From the NCBI RefSeq assembly GCF_017161405.1, contig NZ_CP071051.1, forward strand, positions 1,798,001 to 1,862,000: DNA of 64,000 nucleotides. The letters run 5' to 3'. Positions 1 through 8,408 of this stretch are shown here, in pieces. The notes beneath the pieces are model-generated. The model saw only the letters and a list, made by a program, of their open reading frames with translations, had not been told where the DNA came from and did not search any database. The stretch is from Leucobacter sp. CX169. GTDB taxonomy: Bacteria; Actinomycetota; Actinomycetes; Actinomycetales; Microbacteriaceae. The position numbers and the translations under genes were made by a program. How positions within the stretch are numbered: position 1 is the first letter of the stretch; every line of letters starts with the position of its first letter.

Positions 1-558
1 CCGGCCCTCGGTGAAGTCGATCGACACCCGGGTCGCGCCCGCAGCGAAGGCCCCGCCGATGTCGTCCGCGCACGCGTCGACCAGGTCGTCGTGGAACCGC
101 TCGCGCGGGTAGTCCGGCAGCGCTCCTTCGAAGGGGTACATGAGCGACAGCATCGCGGGCGAGACGACCGCCTGCTTGAGCGGCAGATCGGTGTGCTGCC
201 GGGCCAGGGTCAGGTCGTCCGCGGCCCATGCCCGGTACCGAAATGGCCCGGACGTCAGCCGAGGAAGCACGCGGTGATGCCCGTCCGCGAAGACCGCGAA
301 CACGTTCGCCGCGGCCTCCGCAGCGTCGTTGGCCCCTGAACCGCCGAGCGGATAGCTCGCGAAACTCTGCCGACGCTGCTCGCCGTCAGTGATGAGCGGC
401 GACCCCGTCTCAGCAAAGCGGGCCAGCGTATCGGCGACGGCGTGATCCTGCTCGACTTGCAGCAGCGCAGGATCGGCGAGGCCCGCCTCAACGTCCAGCA
501 CCGTCCGCTGTAGACGCGACGGGCGCGGGATTGAGCCGACCGGTTCAGTGGGCAACAC
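1..558 (-). CDS. MetE-family methyltransferase (B12-independent methionine synthase II type), 3' part missing
   Basis: The frame stays open for 186 codons and runs off the left window edge. It probably transfers a methyl group to a thiol such as homocysteine, but the substrate is unproven. The product starts VLPTEPVGSIPRPSRL and carries ITDGEQRRQSFASYPLGG, LPRLTSGPFRYRAW, LKQAVVSPAMLSLMYPF and VSIDFTEGR, which match the single-domain MetE-like family (COG0620) rather than full-length MetE. The zinc ligands would lie in the missing C-terminal part. The GTG start at 558 is chosen because a TAGGAG ribosome site sits 9 bases upstream and overlaps the metE stop codon, so the gene is probably co-transcribed and translationally coupled with metE. 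The family assignment is strong; the substrate is inferred. Confidence 0.8.
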   Translation of the reverse strand, partial: MLPTEPVGSIPRPSRLQRTVLDVEAGLADPALLQVEQDHAVADTLARFAETGSPLITDGEQRRQSFASYPLGGSGANDAAEAAANVFAVFADGHHRVLPRLTSGPFRYRAWAADDLTLARQHTDLPLKQAVVSPAMLSLMYPFEGALPDYPRERFHDDLVDACADDIGGAFAAGATRVSIDFTEGR

Positions 559-570
559 GACGGTGATCTC

Positions 571-2895
571 CTAGGCGCCGCGCACGGCGTGGGCCGCGCG
601 CACGAGGTTGGTCAGGCTCTCGACGGTCTCGGCATAGCCGCGGGTCTTCAAGCCGCAATCGGGGTTCACCCAGAGCTGCTGACCGGGGACGTGCGCCGTG
701 GCGATGCCGAGCAATTCGGTGAGCTCCTCGACGCTGGGCACGCGGGGAGAATGGATGTCGTAGACCCCCGGGCCGATCCCGCGTGAGAAACCCGTGCGAC
801 CGATCGGCTCGACGACGTCCATGCGGCTGCGCGCGGCCTCGATGCTCGTGACGTCGGCGTCAAGGCCGTCGACCGCGTCGATGATCTCACCGAACTCCGA
901 GTAACAGAGGTGCGTGTGGATCTGCACTCCCGCGGCCGCCGAACCCGTGGCGAGACGGAAGGCGCCCACCGACCAATCGAGATACGCGGCCTGACGGTCG
1001 GCATCGAGAGGCAGGAGTTCGCGCAGCGCCGGCTCGTCCACCTGGACAATGCCGGTGCCGGCCGCCGCCAGGTCGTCGATCTCGTCGCGCAGGGCGAGCG
1101 CGACCTGGGACGCCGTCTCACCGAGCGGCTGGTCGTCGCGAACGAAGGACCAGGCCAGGATCGTGACGGGACCCGTCAGCATGCCCTTCACCGGCTTCTC
1201 AGTGAGGGACTGGGCGTAGCTCGTCCATGCCACCGTGATCGGCGCGGGGCGCGACACATCGCCCCACAGGATCGAGGGCCGCGTCGCGCGTGTGCCATAT
1301 GACTGCACCCAGCCGTGCTCGGTGACCGCGAAGCCGTCGAGGTGCTCGGCGAAGTACTGCACCATGTCGTTGCGCTCGGCCTCGCCGTGCACGAGGACAT
1401 CGAGACCGATCTCCTCCTGCAGGCGGATGACGCGTGCGATCTCCTCGCGGAGGAAGCCGTCGTAGGCCACCTGGTCGATTTCGCCGCGGGTGAAGGCCGC
1501 ACGTGCGGTGCGAATCTCGGTGGTCTGCGGGAACGACCCGATGGTCGTCGTGGCGAGCTGGGGGATGCCGAGCGCCGCCTGCGCAGCGTGGCGATCGGCG
1601 TTCGCGGCGCGGTTGCGATCGGCCAAGCCGACTGCCGCCGCGCGGGCGCGCACGCCGCCGTCGCGCACCCCTGGGGCCGCGGCCCGGTCGGCCAGTGCCG
1701 CGTCGGTGTCGGCAAGCTCGACCTCGATGGCGTCACCGCCCTCGGCGAGTCCCTTGGCCAGGATCACGACCTGCTCGACCTTCTGGTCGGCGAACGCGAG
1801 CCAGGACGCGAGGCGGACGTCAAGCTTTGACTCCTCGTCAACGTCGTGCGGGACGTGTTGCAGGCTGACGGCGGTACCCGCGACGACCGCGATACCCGCA
1901 TCCGCAAGCCGGGTCAGGGTGGCGAACGCCGCGCGCGAGTCGGTGCGCCAGACGTTTCGACCGTCGACCACGCCGGCGACGAGCTGAGTGCCCGCGAAGG
2001 CCTCGGCGAGCTCCCCCGAGGCGAGTGCTGATTCCGGCAACGTGCCGCGCACGAGGTCCGCCTGCACCGCCTCGACCGGGAGCCGGCCCAGTCGGGCCAG
2101 CGCCCGGGAGCTGTCGCCGTAGGGCGCGGTCAGCAGGATCGCGGGCCGGCTCGTGCGCACCTCGGCGGCGCCGAGCTGCGCGTAGGCGCGCTCCACGAGC
2201 GAAGCGATCTCTTCGCGCGACACGCTCAGCGAGTCCGAGACGAGCGCCGGCTCGTCGAGCTGCACCCAGGCAGCCCCGGCGGCGGCGAGTTCACGCAGCA
2301 GCTCGGCGTAGACCGGCACGAGCTCGTCGAGGCGCTCGATCGGGCGGAATCCCTCGGGCGCACCGTCTGCGGGCTTCGCGAGCAGCAGGAAGGTGACCGG
2401 GCCGACGAGCACCGGGCGCGACTCGACGCCGTCCTCGCGCGCTTCGGCGACGAGGGCCGTCAGCGCCGACGCGTTCGCCGCGAACGGCGTCTCGACGTCG
2501 ATCTCAGGCACGCTGAAGTGATAGTTCGTGTCGAACCACTTCGTCATCTCGAGCGGCTGGCGGTCTCGGTCGCCACGAGCGAGCGCGAAGTAACGCTCAA
2601 GCGAGCTCCCGTCGATGCCGCGGAAGCGCTCGGGAATGGCTCCAACGGCGACCAGCGCGTCGAGCACCTGGTCGTAGTAGCTGAAGCTCTCAGGGATAGC
2701 CCCTCCGGCAGCGGGGAGCCCGAGGCCGGTCAGGCGAGCGCGCGTCGTCTGACGGAGCGAGCGGGCGACACCCTCGAGGTCAGCCTGAGTCGAGGCACCC
2801 TTCCAGAATGACTCGATCGCGCGCTTCAGCTCGCGACGGCGGCCGAGGCGGGGGTAACCCAGGATGGTGGCGGGGGGAAGCAAGGGGGCAGACAT
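571..2895 (-). CDS. metE: Cobalamin-independent methionine synthase MetE
   Basis: This enzyme moves the methyl group of 5-methyltetrahydropteroyl-triglutamate to homocysteine to form methionine in the cytoplasm. The product is 774 residues, normal for the two-barrel enzyme. The N-terminal half has ILGYPRLGRRRELKRAIESFW and the substrate segment KWFDTNYHFSVPE. The C-terminal half has TTIGSFPQT, VHGEAERNDMVQYF and the zinc ligands in IHTHLCYSEF and NPDCGLKTRGY. The ATG at 2895 (MSAPLLPPATILGYPR) is preferred over the longer open frame because conserved sequence begins there and an AGAGGA site precedes it. A cysteine-containing leader ORF and two possible hairpins lie upstream. A second MetE-like gene follows directly. 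Confidence 0.96.
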   Translation of the reverse strand: MSAPLLPPATILGYPRLGRRRELKRAIESFWKGASTQADLEGVARSLRQTTRARLTGLGLPAAGGAIPESFSYYDQVLDALVAVGAIPERFRGIDGSSLERYFALARGDRDRQPLEMTKWFDTNYHFSVPEIDVETPFAANASALTALVAEAREDGVESRPVLVGPVTFLLLAKPADGAPEGFRPIERLDELVPVYAELLRELAAAGAAWVQLDEPALVSDSLSVSREEIASLVERAYAQLGAAEVRTSRPAILLTAPYGDSSRALARLGRLPVEAVQADLVRGTLPESALASGELAEAFAGTQLVAGVVDGRNVWRTDSRAAFATLTRLADAGIAVVAGTAVSLQHVPHDVDEESKLDVRLASWLAFADQKVEQVVILAKGLAEGGDAIEVELADTDAALADRAAAPGVRDGGVRARAAAVGLADRNRAANADRHAAQAALGIPQLATTTIGSFPQTTEIRTARAAFTRGEIDQVAYDGFLREEIARVIRLQEEIGLDVLVHGEAERNDMVQYFAEHLDGFAVTEHGWVQSYGTRATRPSILWGDVSRPAPITVAWTSYAQSLTEKPVKGMLTGPVTILAWSFVRDDQPLGETASQVALALRDEIDDLAAAGTGIVQVDEPALRELLPLDADRQAAYLDWSVGAFRLATGSAAAGVQIHTHLCYSEFGEIIDAVDGLDADVTSIEAARSRMDVVEPIGRTGFSRGIGPGVYDIHSPRVPSVEELTELLGIATAHVPGQQLWVNPDCGLKTRGYAETVESLTNLVRAAHAVRGA

Positions 2896-2926
2896 CGGTG
2901 GCGGGTCCTCTGCAGTTGCTGCGTGG

Positions 2927-2992
2927 GCCGGGCTGACATTCCTGACAGGATCCCGGCGCCGTCGGGGTGAAATCCCTGGCGACAGGCCCAAG
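2927..2992 (-). promoter_or_regulatory. Possible attenuator hairpins between the Cys leader ORF and metE
   Basis: Read on the minus strand, the segment after the leader stop codon can form two hairpins. The first pairs CGCC with GGCG and GGG with CCC around a short loop near 2960-2981. The second pairs GCCGGG (2957-2952) with CCCGGC (2932-2927). The metE ribosome site follows directly. No U-tract is seen, so control of translation start would fit better than termination. Folding was judged by eye only. Confidence 0.35.
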
Positions 2993-3040
2993 CTAACAAC
3001 CGCATCGGCGCGCACGCACGCATGTGTCGTCCCGCGACAT
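2993..3040 (-). CDS. Cysteine-containing leader peptide upstream of metE
   Basis: A 15-codon ORF reads MSRDDTCVRARRCGC and ends with Cys-Gly-Cys next to a TAG stop, 97 bases before metE. Three of 15 residues are cysteine, a rare residue in this proteome. No Shine-Dalgarno sequence precedes the ATG, so translation from a leaderless or very short 5' end is likely. A TAGCGT -10-like element at 3067-3062, formed by the hflX stop codon, would start a transcript shortly before it. Cysteine-responsive control by short Cys-rich upstream ORFs is known in mycobacteria. A role in coupling cysteine supply to methionine synthesis here is inference. Confidence 0.5.
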   Translation of the reverse strand: MSRDDTCVRARRCGC

Positions 3041-3064
3041 CACACGACGCAACACGGCGAAACG

Positions 3065-4648
3065 CTACGTCATATAGGGTGAAAGCTTGGCCAACATCTC
3101 GCCAGAAACAAACGCGTGCACGCGCGTGCCGTCCTCGACGTACTCGGTGTTCACCACCCGGTTGCGCTCGTGCATTTCAGCGACGAGTCCCCCCTTGTCG
3201 TAGGGCACCACGACGGTGACCTCGATGTCGGGCATGGGGAGGGTCGCGTCGATGCGCTCCTTGAGTTCCCGGAGGCCCTCGCCTGTGCGCGCGGAGACAA
3301 ACACGGCGTCGGGGGCGAGCCCGTGCATGAGCAGGCGGCGGTCGTCGTCGATGAGGTCGGCCTTGTTGACCACCACGATCTCGGGGATCGCCTTGGCGTC
3401 TACCTCGGCGATGACATCGCGCACGGTTTTCAGCTGCGCTTCGGGGTCGGGGTGCGAGCCGTCGACGACGTGCAGGATCACATCGGCATCAGCGACCTCC
3501 TCGAAGGTCGAGCGGAACGCCTCGACCAGCTGATGCGGGAGGTTGCGCACAAAGCCCACCGTGTCGCTGTACGTGAAGGTGCGCCCGTCGGCGGTCTCGG
3601 ACTGGCGCACGGCCGTGTCCAGGGTCGCGAACAGCTCGTTCTGCACGAGCTCGGCCGAACCGGTCAACCGGTTCAGCAGGCTCGACTTGCCGGCGTTCGT
3701 GTAGCCGGCGATGGCGACTGACGGCACCTCGCCGCGCTTGCGATTCGCGCGCTTCGCGTCGCGGGCCGGAGTCATCTCCTTAATCTGCTTGCGCAGCTTG
3801 GCGATGCGCGTGTTGATCTTTCGGCGATCGAGCTCCATCTGCGTCTCGCCGGGGCCGCGTGAGCCCATGCCCGCGCCGGCACTACCGACCTGGCCACCGG
3901 CCTGGCGCGACATCGACTCGCCCCAGCCGCGCAGACGCGGCAGGAGGTACTGCAGCTGGGCGAGCTCGACCTGAGCCTTGCCCTCTCGGCTCTTCGCGTG
4001 CTGGCTGAAGATGTCGAGGATGACGGCGGTGCGGTCGATGACCTTCACTTTGACGACGTCCTCGAGCGCGCGGCGCTGGCTGGGCGCAAGTTCGGTGTCG
4101 GCGACCACGGTGTCCGCCTTCTGCGCGGCGACAAGTTCGGCGAGATCTGCGGCCTTGCCCTTGCCGAGGAAGGTCGCGGGATCTGGCTTGAGTCGACGCT
4201 GCAGCAGGCCGTCCAGCACCGTCGCCCCGGCGGTCTCGGCAAGCGCGGCGAGCTCGCGCAGCGAGTTCTCCGCCTCCTCGAGCCCGCGGGTCTGCGGGTA
4301 GATGCCGATCAAGATAATGTTCTCGATCCGCAACTCGCGGTTCTCAACCTCGGTGACGTCCTCGAGCTCCGTCGAGAGACTGCGCACACGCTTGAGCGAC
4401 GCACGATCCTCGCGCTCCATGCGGATCGCGTCGAGATCGCTTGCGAGCTGATCGTGCGTGTCTGAGCCGAGCGCCTGGGCCCGGCCGTCGAGCACACCGC
4501 CCGAGCGGATCACGGGCGCCGGGTCTGACCCCGCGGCACGACCGATCACGCGATCAAGCAGGGCGTCCGTGCTGTCAGTACCCGATTCCTGGCTTGCAGC
4601 GGCCTCGTCGGTGGTTTCTCCGCGCTCGCGCGATTCGTGCTTCGTCAT
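3065..4648 (-). CDS. hflX: GTPase HflX (ribosome-splitting stress factor)
   Basis: HflX is a GTPase that binds the large ribosomal subunit and splits stalled ribosomes under stress. The 527-residue product has an acidic, poorly conserved N-terminal 100 residues, then the HflX domain (NIILIGIYPQ, FLGKGKAADLAELV, DRTAVILDIFSQHAKSREGKAQVELAQL), a glycine-rich linker GSRGPGETQMELDRR, and the G domain with P-loop GYTNAGKSSLLNRLTG near residue 320, DTVGF and NKAD. The long N-terminal tail is common in actinobacterial HflX. The ATG start follows GGGACGAAG. Its TAG stop may also form the -10 element of the metE leader transcript. Confidence 0.95.
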   Translation of the reverse strand: MTKHESRERGETTDEAAASQESGTDSTDALLDRVIGRAAGSDPAPVIRSGGVLDGRAQALGSDTHDQLASDLDAIRMEREDRASLKRVRSLSTELEDVTEVENRELRIENIILIGIYPQTRGLEEAENSLRELAALAETAGATVLDGLLQRRLKPDPATFLGKGKAADLAELVAAQKADTVVADTELAPSQRRALEDVVKVKVIDRTAVILDIFSQHAKSREGKAQVELAQLQYLLPRLRGWGESMSRQAGGQVGSAGAGMGSRGPGETQMELDRRKINTRIAKLRKQIKEMTPARDAKRANRKRGEVPSVAIAGYTNAGKSSLLNRLTGSAELVQNELFATLDTAVRQSETADGRTFTYSDTVGFVRNLPHQLVEAFRSTFEEVADADVILHVVDGSHPDPEAQLKTVRDVIAEVDAKAIPEIVVVNKADLIDDDRRLLMHGLAPDAVFVSARTGEGLRELKERIDATLPMPDIEVTVVVPYDKGGLVAEMHERNRVVNTEYVEDGTRVHAFVSGEMLAKLSPYMT

Positions 4649-4708
4649 CTTCGTCCCAGTCTACGGGGCGCACGCGCCCATTTCGCGGGGAGCAGAATGC
4701 GGCTGCGC

Positions 4709-4720
4709 GCAGGATCCTGC
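4709..4720. repeat. Copy 1 of the GCAGGATCCTGC palindrome
   Basis: A perfect 12-base palindrome lies in the divergent spacer between hflX and the methyltransferase gene. The same 12 bases recur at 12669, 45112 and 54931. The position between two divergent starts fits an operator. Confidence 0.6.
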
Positions 4721-4756
4721 CGGTGCCAGCCCCCACTCAATGGGATACTGGCTGAC

Positions 4757-5368
4757 ATGACGGATTCCGGGCAGCAGCACTATTTCTCAGCGACCCCGGA
4801 GGGCGAGTTCAAGACCCGCACCATCACGGCCGAACTCGCGGGCGCGCCCCGCGAACTCACCACCGCCGGCAGCACCTTCAGCCCCGAGCACCTCGACCAG
4901 GGCACCGAGATCCTGCTGCGCAAGATCCCCGAGGCCGAGGGTGCCGGGGCGATTCTCGACCTCGGCTGCGGCTGGGGGCCCATCGCGCTCGCTGCGGCGC
5001 TCGAGGCGCCAGAGGCGACGGTCTGGGCGCTCGACGTCAACGAGCGCGCGCTCGAGCTGACGCGCCGCAACGCCCAGGCGCTCGGACTCGAAAACGTCCG
5101 CGCCGTGACGGCTGCTGAGATTCCCGACGATCTTCGCTTTGACGAGATTCGCTCGAACCCACCGATTCGTGTGGGCAAGGAGGTCCTGCACGGGCTGCTG
5201 CGCACCTGGCTGCCGCGCCTCGTCCCCGGGGGCGTCGCCTACCTGGTTGTCGCGAAGCACCTCGGCGCCGACTCACTGCAGCGCTGGCTCGCCGAGGAGT
5301 TCCCCGAGCTCGAGGTGTACCGCCTCGGTCGCGACAAGGGCTTCCACATCATCTGCGCACAGGCGTAA
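4757..5368 (+). CDS. Class I SAM-dependent methyltransferase, RsmC/RlmG-like
   Basis: The 203-residue product is a small Rossmann-fold methyltransferase (MTS, PF05175 type). Motif I is DLGCGWGPIALAAA near residue 70, the acidic loop is ALDVNERALELTRRNA, and SNPPIRVGKEVLHGLL replaces the usual NPP motif of N-methyltransferases acting on rRNA guanine. It is about half the length of E. coli RsmC, which has an extra N-terminal domain; the short form is common in Actinobacteria. The exact target base is unknown. The ATG at 4757 has no ribosome site but lies 7 bases after a GATACT -10-like element, which fits a leaderless mRNA. An EamA gene follows after 6 bases. Confidence 0.8.
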   Translation: MTDSGQQHYFSATPEGEFKTRTITAELAGAPRELTTAGSTFSPEHLDQGTEILLRKIPEAEGAGAILDLGCGWGPIALAAALEAPEATVWALDVNERALELTRRNAQALGLENVRAVTAAEIPDDLRFDEIRSNPPIRVGKEVLHGLLRTWLPRLVPGGVAYLVVAKHLGADSLQRWLAEEFPELEVYRLGRDKGFHIICAQA

Positions 5369-5374
5369 ACGCCC

Positions 5375-6259
5375 GTGGTCAACGGTCCGATGCGGCGCCT
5401 GGGCGCCCAGGGCCCGGCGCTCGTCATCCTGGCGCTGCTCTGCCAAGAGGTCGGCGCCTCGTTCGCGATCCTGGTCTTTCCCGTGGCCGGGCCGGTTGGC
5501 ATGGTCGCCATTCGCCTGTGGTTCTCGGCGATCGTGCTCTGGATCCTGGTGCGCCCGAAACTTCGCGGGCTGAGCCCCGCCGCCTGGCGGACGGTGCTCG
5601 GCTATGGCCTCGTGCTCACCGCGATGAACCTCACGTTCTATCTCTCGCTTGAGCGGCTGCCACTCGGCACCGCGGTCACGATAGAGGTGCTCGGCCCGCT
5701 CGCGCTTAGCGTCATCACGGGGCGGCGCTGGCTGAGCCTCCTGTGGGCGCTCGTCGCGTTCGGCGGCGTCATGCTGCTGAGCTGGCAGCCGAACGCCGAA
5801 CCGCTTGACCCCATTGGCGTCGGCTTCGCGCTCGCCGCCGCGGTGATGTGGGCGAGCTACATCCTGATGACGAAGCGCACGACCGAACACTTCAGCGGCA
5901 TGACGGGGTTCACCCTCGGCATGACGGTCGGCGCGATCGTCGTCACCCCGCTCGCCGCGGCGACCACCGGGGCGAGCCTTTTCGAGCCGAACGTGCTCCT
6001 GATCGGCATCGCGATCGCGCTGCTTTCATCGGCTATCCCCTACGGGCTCGAGATGCGCGCGCTGCGTGTGCTGCCCGCGAGCACGTTCTCGGTGCTGCTC
6101 GCGCTGGCCCCCGCCATCGCCGCGCTCACCGGCGCGATCGTGCTGCAGCAGCACCTCACCCTCGCGGCCTATCTGGGAATCGCACTTGTCACCCTCGCCG
6201 GCATCGGCGCGGTGCGGGCTCGGCGTAGTCTGGAACAATCAGTCGAGGAGGCGCCATGA
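5375..6259 (+). CDS. EamA/RhtA-family inner-membrane exporter
   Basis: The 294-residue protein has about ten hydrophobic segments arranged as two EamA halves (LVILALLCQEVGASFAILVF; LSLLWALVAFGGVMLLSW; LAAYLGIALVTLAGIGAV). The sequence LRVLPASTFSVLLALAPAIAAL and ERLPLGTAVTIEVLGPLAL resemble the RhtA group, which exports threonine, homoserine or other amino acids and metabolites. The substrate cannot be told from sequence. The start may be GTG at 5375 or ATG at 5390; neither has a clear ribosome site. The gene follows the methyltransferase closely and overlaps the next gene by ATGA, so it probably belongs to an operon. Confidence 0.85.
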   Translation: MVNGPMRRLGAQGPALVILALLCQEVGASFAILVFPVAGPVGMVAIRLWFSAIVLWILVRPKLRGLSPAAWRTVLGYGLVLTAMNLTFYLSLERLPLGTAVTIEVLGPLALSVITGRRWLSLLWALVAFGGVMLLSWQPNAEPLDPIGVGFALAAAVMWASYILMTKRTTEHFSGMTGFTLGMTVGAIVVTPLAAATTGASLFEPNVLLIGIAIALLSSAIPYGLEMRALRVLPASTFSVLLALAPAIAALTGAIVLQQHLTLAAYLGIALVTLAGIGAVRARRSLEQSVEEAP

Positions 6260-6969
6260 GCACATCAGTAGATTCCACCTATGACACGCAGGTTGCCGAG
6301 CTGCTGGCCGAGCTCGAATCGCTCGAGAACCCGAAGATGCGCGCCGTGAACGAACAGCACGGCGACGACCACGGCGTGAACCTCGGCCAGCTTCGGGCCA
6401 TCGCCAAGCGACTGAAGCCACAACCCGACCTCGCACGCGAGCTCTGGCGCACCGACGTGACGGCGGCGCAGCTGCTCTCGATCCTCATCAGCCGCCCCAA
6501 GCTGTTCACCGCCGACGAGCTCGATCAGATGCTGCGGGAAGCCCGTGCTCCCAAGGTGCACGGCTGGCTCGTCGAGTACATCGTGAAGAAGGGCCCGCAC
6601 AAGGAAGAGCTCCGGAGGCTCTGGATGAATGATGCAGACCCCGTCGTCGCCAGCGCCGGCTGGGCGCTCACCAGTGAGCGTGCGGCCAAAGCCCCGGAAG
6701 GTCTCGACCTCCCCGCCCTCCTCGACACGATCGAGGCGGAGATGGTGGCCGCGCCCGAGCGCCTGCAATGGGCGATGAACCAGTGCCTCGCCGAGATCGG
6801 GATCGCGCACCCCGAGCTGCGCCCGCGCGCGCTCGACATCGGCGAGCGGCTCGAGGTCTTGAAGGACTATCCCACCCCTCCGGGTTGCACCTCCCCCTTT
6901 GCGCCCGCCTGGATCCAAGAGATCGTGCGCCGCAACGAGGAAAAGGCACTCGCCGCGGGCGTCGTCTAG
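6256..6969 (+). CDS. DNA alkylation repair-like HEAT-repeat protein (AlkD superfamily)
   Basis: The 237-residue all-helical product resembles the AlkD/DNA alkylation repair family, HEAT-like proteins in which some members excise 3-methyl- and 7-methylpurines. Visible family features are the opening YDTQVAELLAELESLENPKMRAVNEQHGDDHGVNLGQLRAIAKRLK split over two helices, and the middle segment WLVEYIVKKGPHKEELRRLW. A conserved tail NQCLAEIGIAHPELRPRALDIGERLEVLKDYPTPPGCTSPFAP-type ending is typical of a subgroup with unknown activity. The ATG overlaps the EamA stop codon. Whether this member is a glycosylase is uncertain. Confidence 0.7.
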   Translation: MSTSVDSTYDTQVAELLAELESLENPKMRAVNEQHGDDHGVNLGQLRAIAKRLKPQPDLARELWRTDVTAAQLLSILISRPKLFTADELDQMLREARAPKVHGWLVEYIVKKGPHKEELRRLWMNDADPVVASAGWALTSERAAKAPEGLDLPALLDTIEAEMVAAPERLQWAMNQCLAEIGIAHPELRPRALDIGERLEVLKDYPTPPGCTSPFAPAWIQEIVRRNEEKALAAGVV

Positions 6970-7033
6970 CGGGAAGCCACAACAACCGCGCGCGACTGCG
7001 GCGAGCGCTCCCTCCGCCACTACGCTGGCAGCC

Positions 7034-8386
7034 ATGAGTGTCGTCGTCGCCCCACGTCAGGGATCAGCAGAGCGCCTGTCGCGCATGATCCAGCTGCCCA
7101 CGGTCTCCGCCGAGTTGGCCGAGCGCGGGCGGGAGCCGTTCGAGGCGTTCGTCCTGCTCCTTGAGGAGCTGTACCCGCTCACCCACGCGGCGCTCGCGCG
7201 CGAGCGCATCACCGACTTTGGCCTCCTGTTTCGCTGGCCCGGGCAGGACGGGACGGCCGCGCCGGTCGTCCTGATGGCGCACTACGACGTCGTGCCGGTC
7301 GACGAGTCGGACGCCTGGACCTATCCGCCGTTCGCTGGCCGCATCGAGGGCGAGTTCGTGTACGGGCGCGGCGCGCTCGACGACAAGGGCCCGCTGCTCG
7401 TGATCCTGGAAGCGGTGGAGAACCTGCTCGCCTCAGGGTTCACCCCCGCCCGCGACGTCTACCTCTCGTTCGGCGGGAACGAAGAGAGCTTTGGCGACGC
7501 CGCGGTTTCCATCGCGCAGACCTTCCAGGATCGCGGCATCGTGCCGTGGCTGGTGCTCGACGAGGGCGGGGCGGTTGTCGACGCGCCACTCCCGTTTGTC
7601 CAGGGCACCGCGGCCATGATCGGTGTGGGCGAGAAGGGTATTGCGACCGTGCGCCTCTCGGCTCGCGGCGACGGCGGGCACGCCTCTGCCCCGCCCAAGA
7701 TCACCGCGGTGGGCCGCGTCTCCCGCGCCGTGCATCGGGTCACCCCCGGCACGTTCCCGGTGCGCACCCCCGCCGCCATCTCGCGCATGCTACAGCTCTT
7801 CTCCAACCGCACCCCGGGGCCCGCGCGGGCGCTCCTCCGGATCCTCGCCGCGGCGCGACCGCTCACGGGAGTGGTCTTCGCGGCCCTCGGCGGAGAGCCC
7901 GCGGCGCTCGTGCGCACGACGGTCGCCCCGACCATGCTGTCGGGAGGAACCGCGTCGAACGTGCTGCCCTCGCAGGCGAGTGCCACCATCAACCTGCGCA
8001 TCGCCCTCGGCGAGACGGTGGCTGGGACGGCGGCGCGGATCCGGCGCCGTGTGCGCGACCCCTTGGTGTCCGTCGAGGTCGTCGAGGGCAGCGAGCCCTC
8101 GCCCGAGTCCGCGACGAACAATGCGCAATTCGCGCTGCTCGCGCGCGCGGTGGGGGTCTCTCACCCCGAGGCGCAGGCGGTGCCGTACGTGATGATGGCG
8201 GCGACCGATTCGCGCCACTTCCACCGTTTCACGCCCGCCGTCTACCGCTTTGCGCCGCTCGCGATGTCCTCCGAGCTCCGAGCGACCATTCACGGCGTCG
8301 ACGAGCGGGTGGCGATCGCCGAGCTCGCGCGCGGGGAACGCTTCCATCGCGAACTCATCGAACGGCTCGCGCCCGACACAAAGTGA
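7034..8386 (+). CDS. M20-family zinc metallopeptidase (dipeptidase/deacylase type)
   Basis: M20 enzymes hydrolyse amide bonds of small peptides or acylated amino acids using two metal ions. The 450-residue product shows the metal ligand motif LMAHYDVVPVD near residue 83, GRGALDDKGP with the bridging Asp, and GGNEESFG with the catalytic Glu pair. The dimerisation domain (GDGGHASAPP) sits in the middle and a C-terminal RHF with its His ligand ends the domain. The ATG at 7034 lacks a ribosome site and lies 7 bases after TACGCT, fitting leaderless initiation. The substrate is unknown. An MFS gene follows within 25 bases, which suggests a shared transcript. Confidence 0.88.
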   Translation: MSVVVAPRQGSAERLSRMIQLPTVSAELAERGREPFEAFVLLLEELYPLTHAALARERITDFGLLFRWPGQDGTAAPVVLMAHYDVVPVDESDAWTYPPFAGRIEGEFVYGRGALDDKGPLLVILEAVENLLASGFTPARDVYLSFGGNEESFGDAAVSIAQTFQDRGIVPWLVLDEGGAVVDAPLPFVQGTAAMIGVGEKGIATVRLSARGDGGHASAPPKITAVGRVSRAVHRVTPGTFPVRTPAAISRMLQLFSNRTPGPARALLRILAAARPLTGVVFAALGGEPAALVRTTVAPTMLSGGTASNVLPSQASATINLRIALGETVAGTAARIRRRVRDPLVSVEVVEGSEPSPESATNNAQFALLARAVGVSHPEAQAVPYVMMAATDSRHFHRFTPAVYRFAPLAMSSELRATIHGVDERVAIAELARGERFHRELIERLAPDTK

Positions 8387-8408
8387 GCAGCGACTGCAAG
8401 GGAGCAGT

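Noticed and set aside
2896-3064. Cobalamin or SAM riboswitch before metE
   Set aside because: The conserved core sequences of these classes were not found; the Cys-containing ORF explains the region better.
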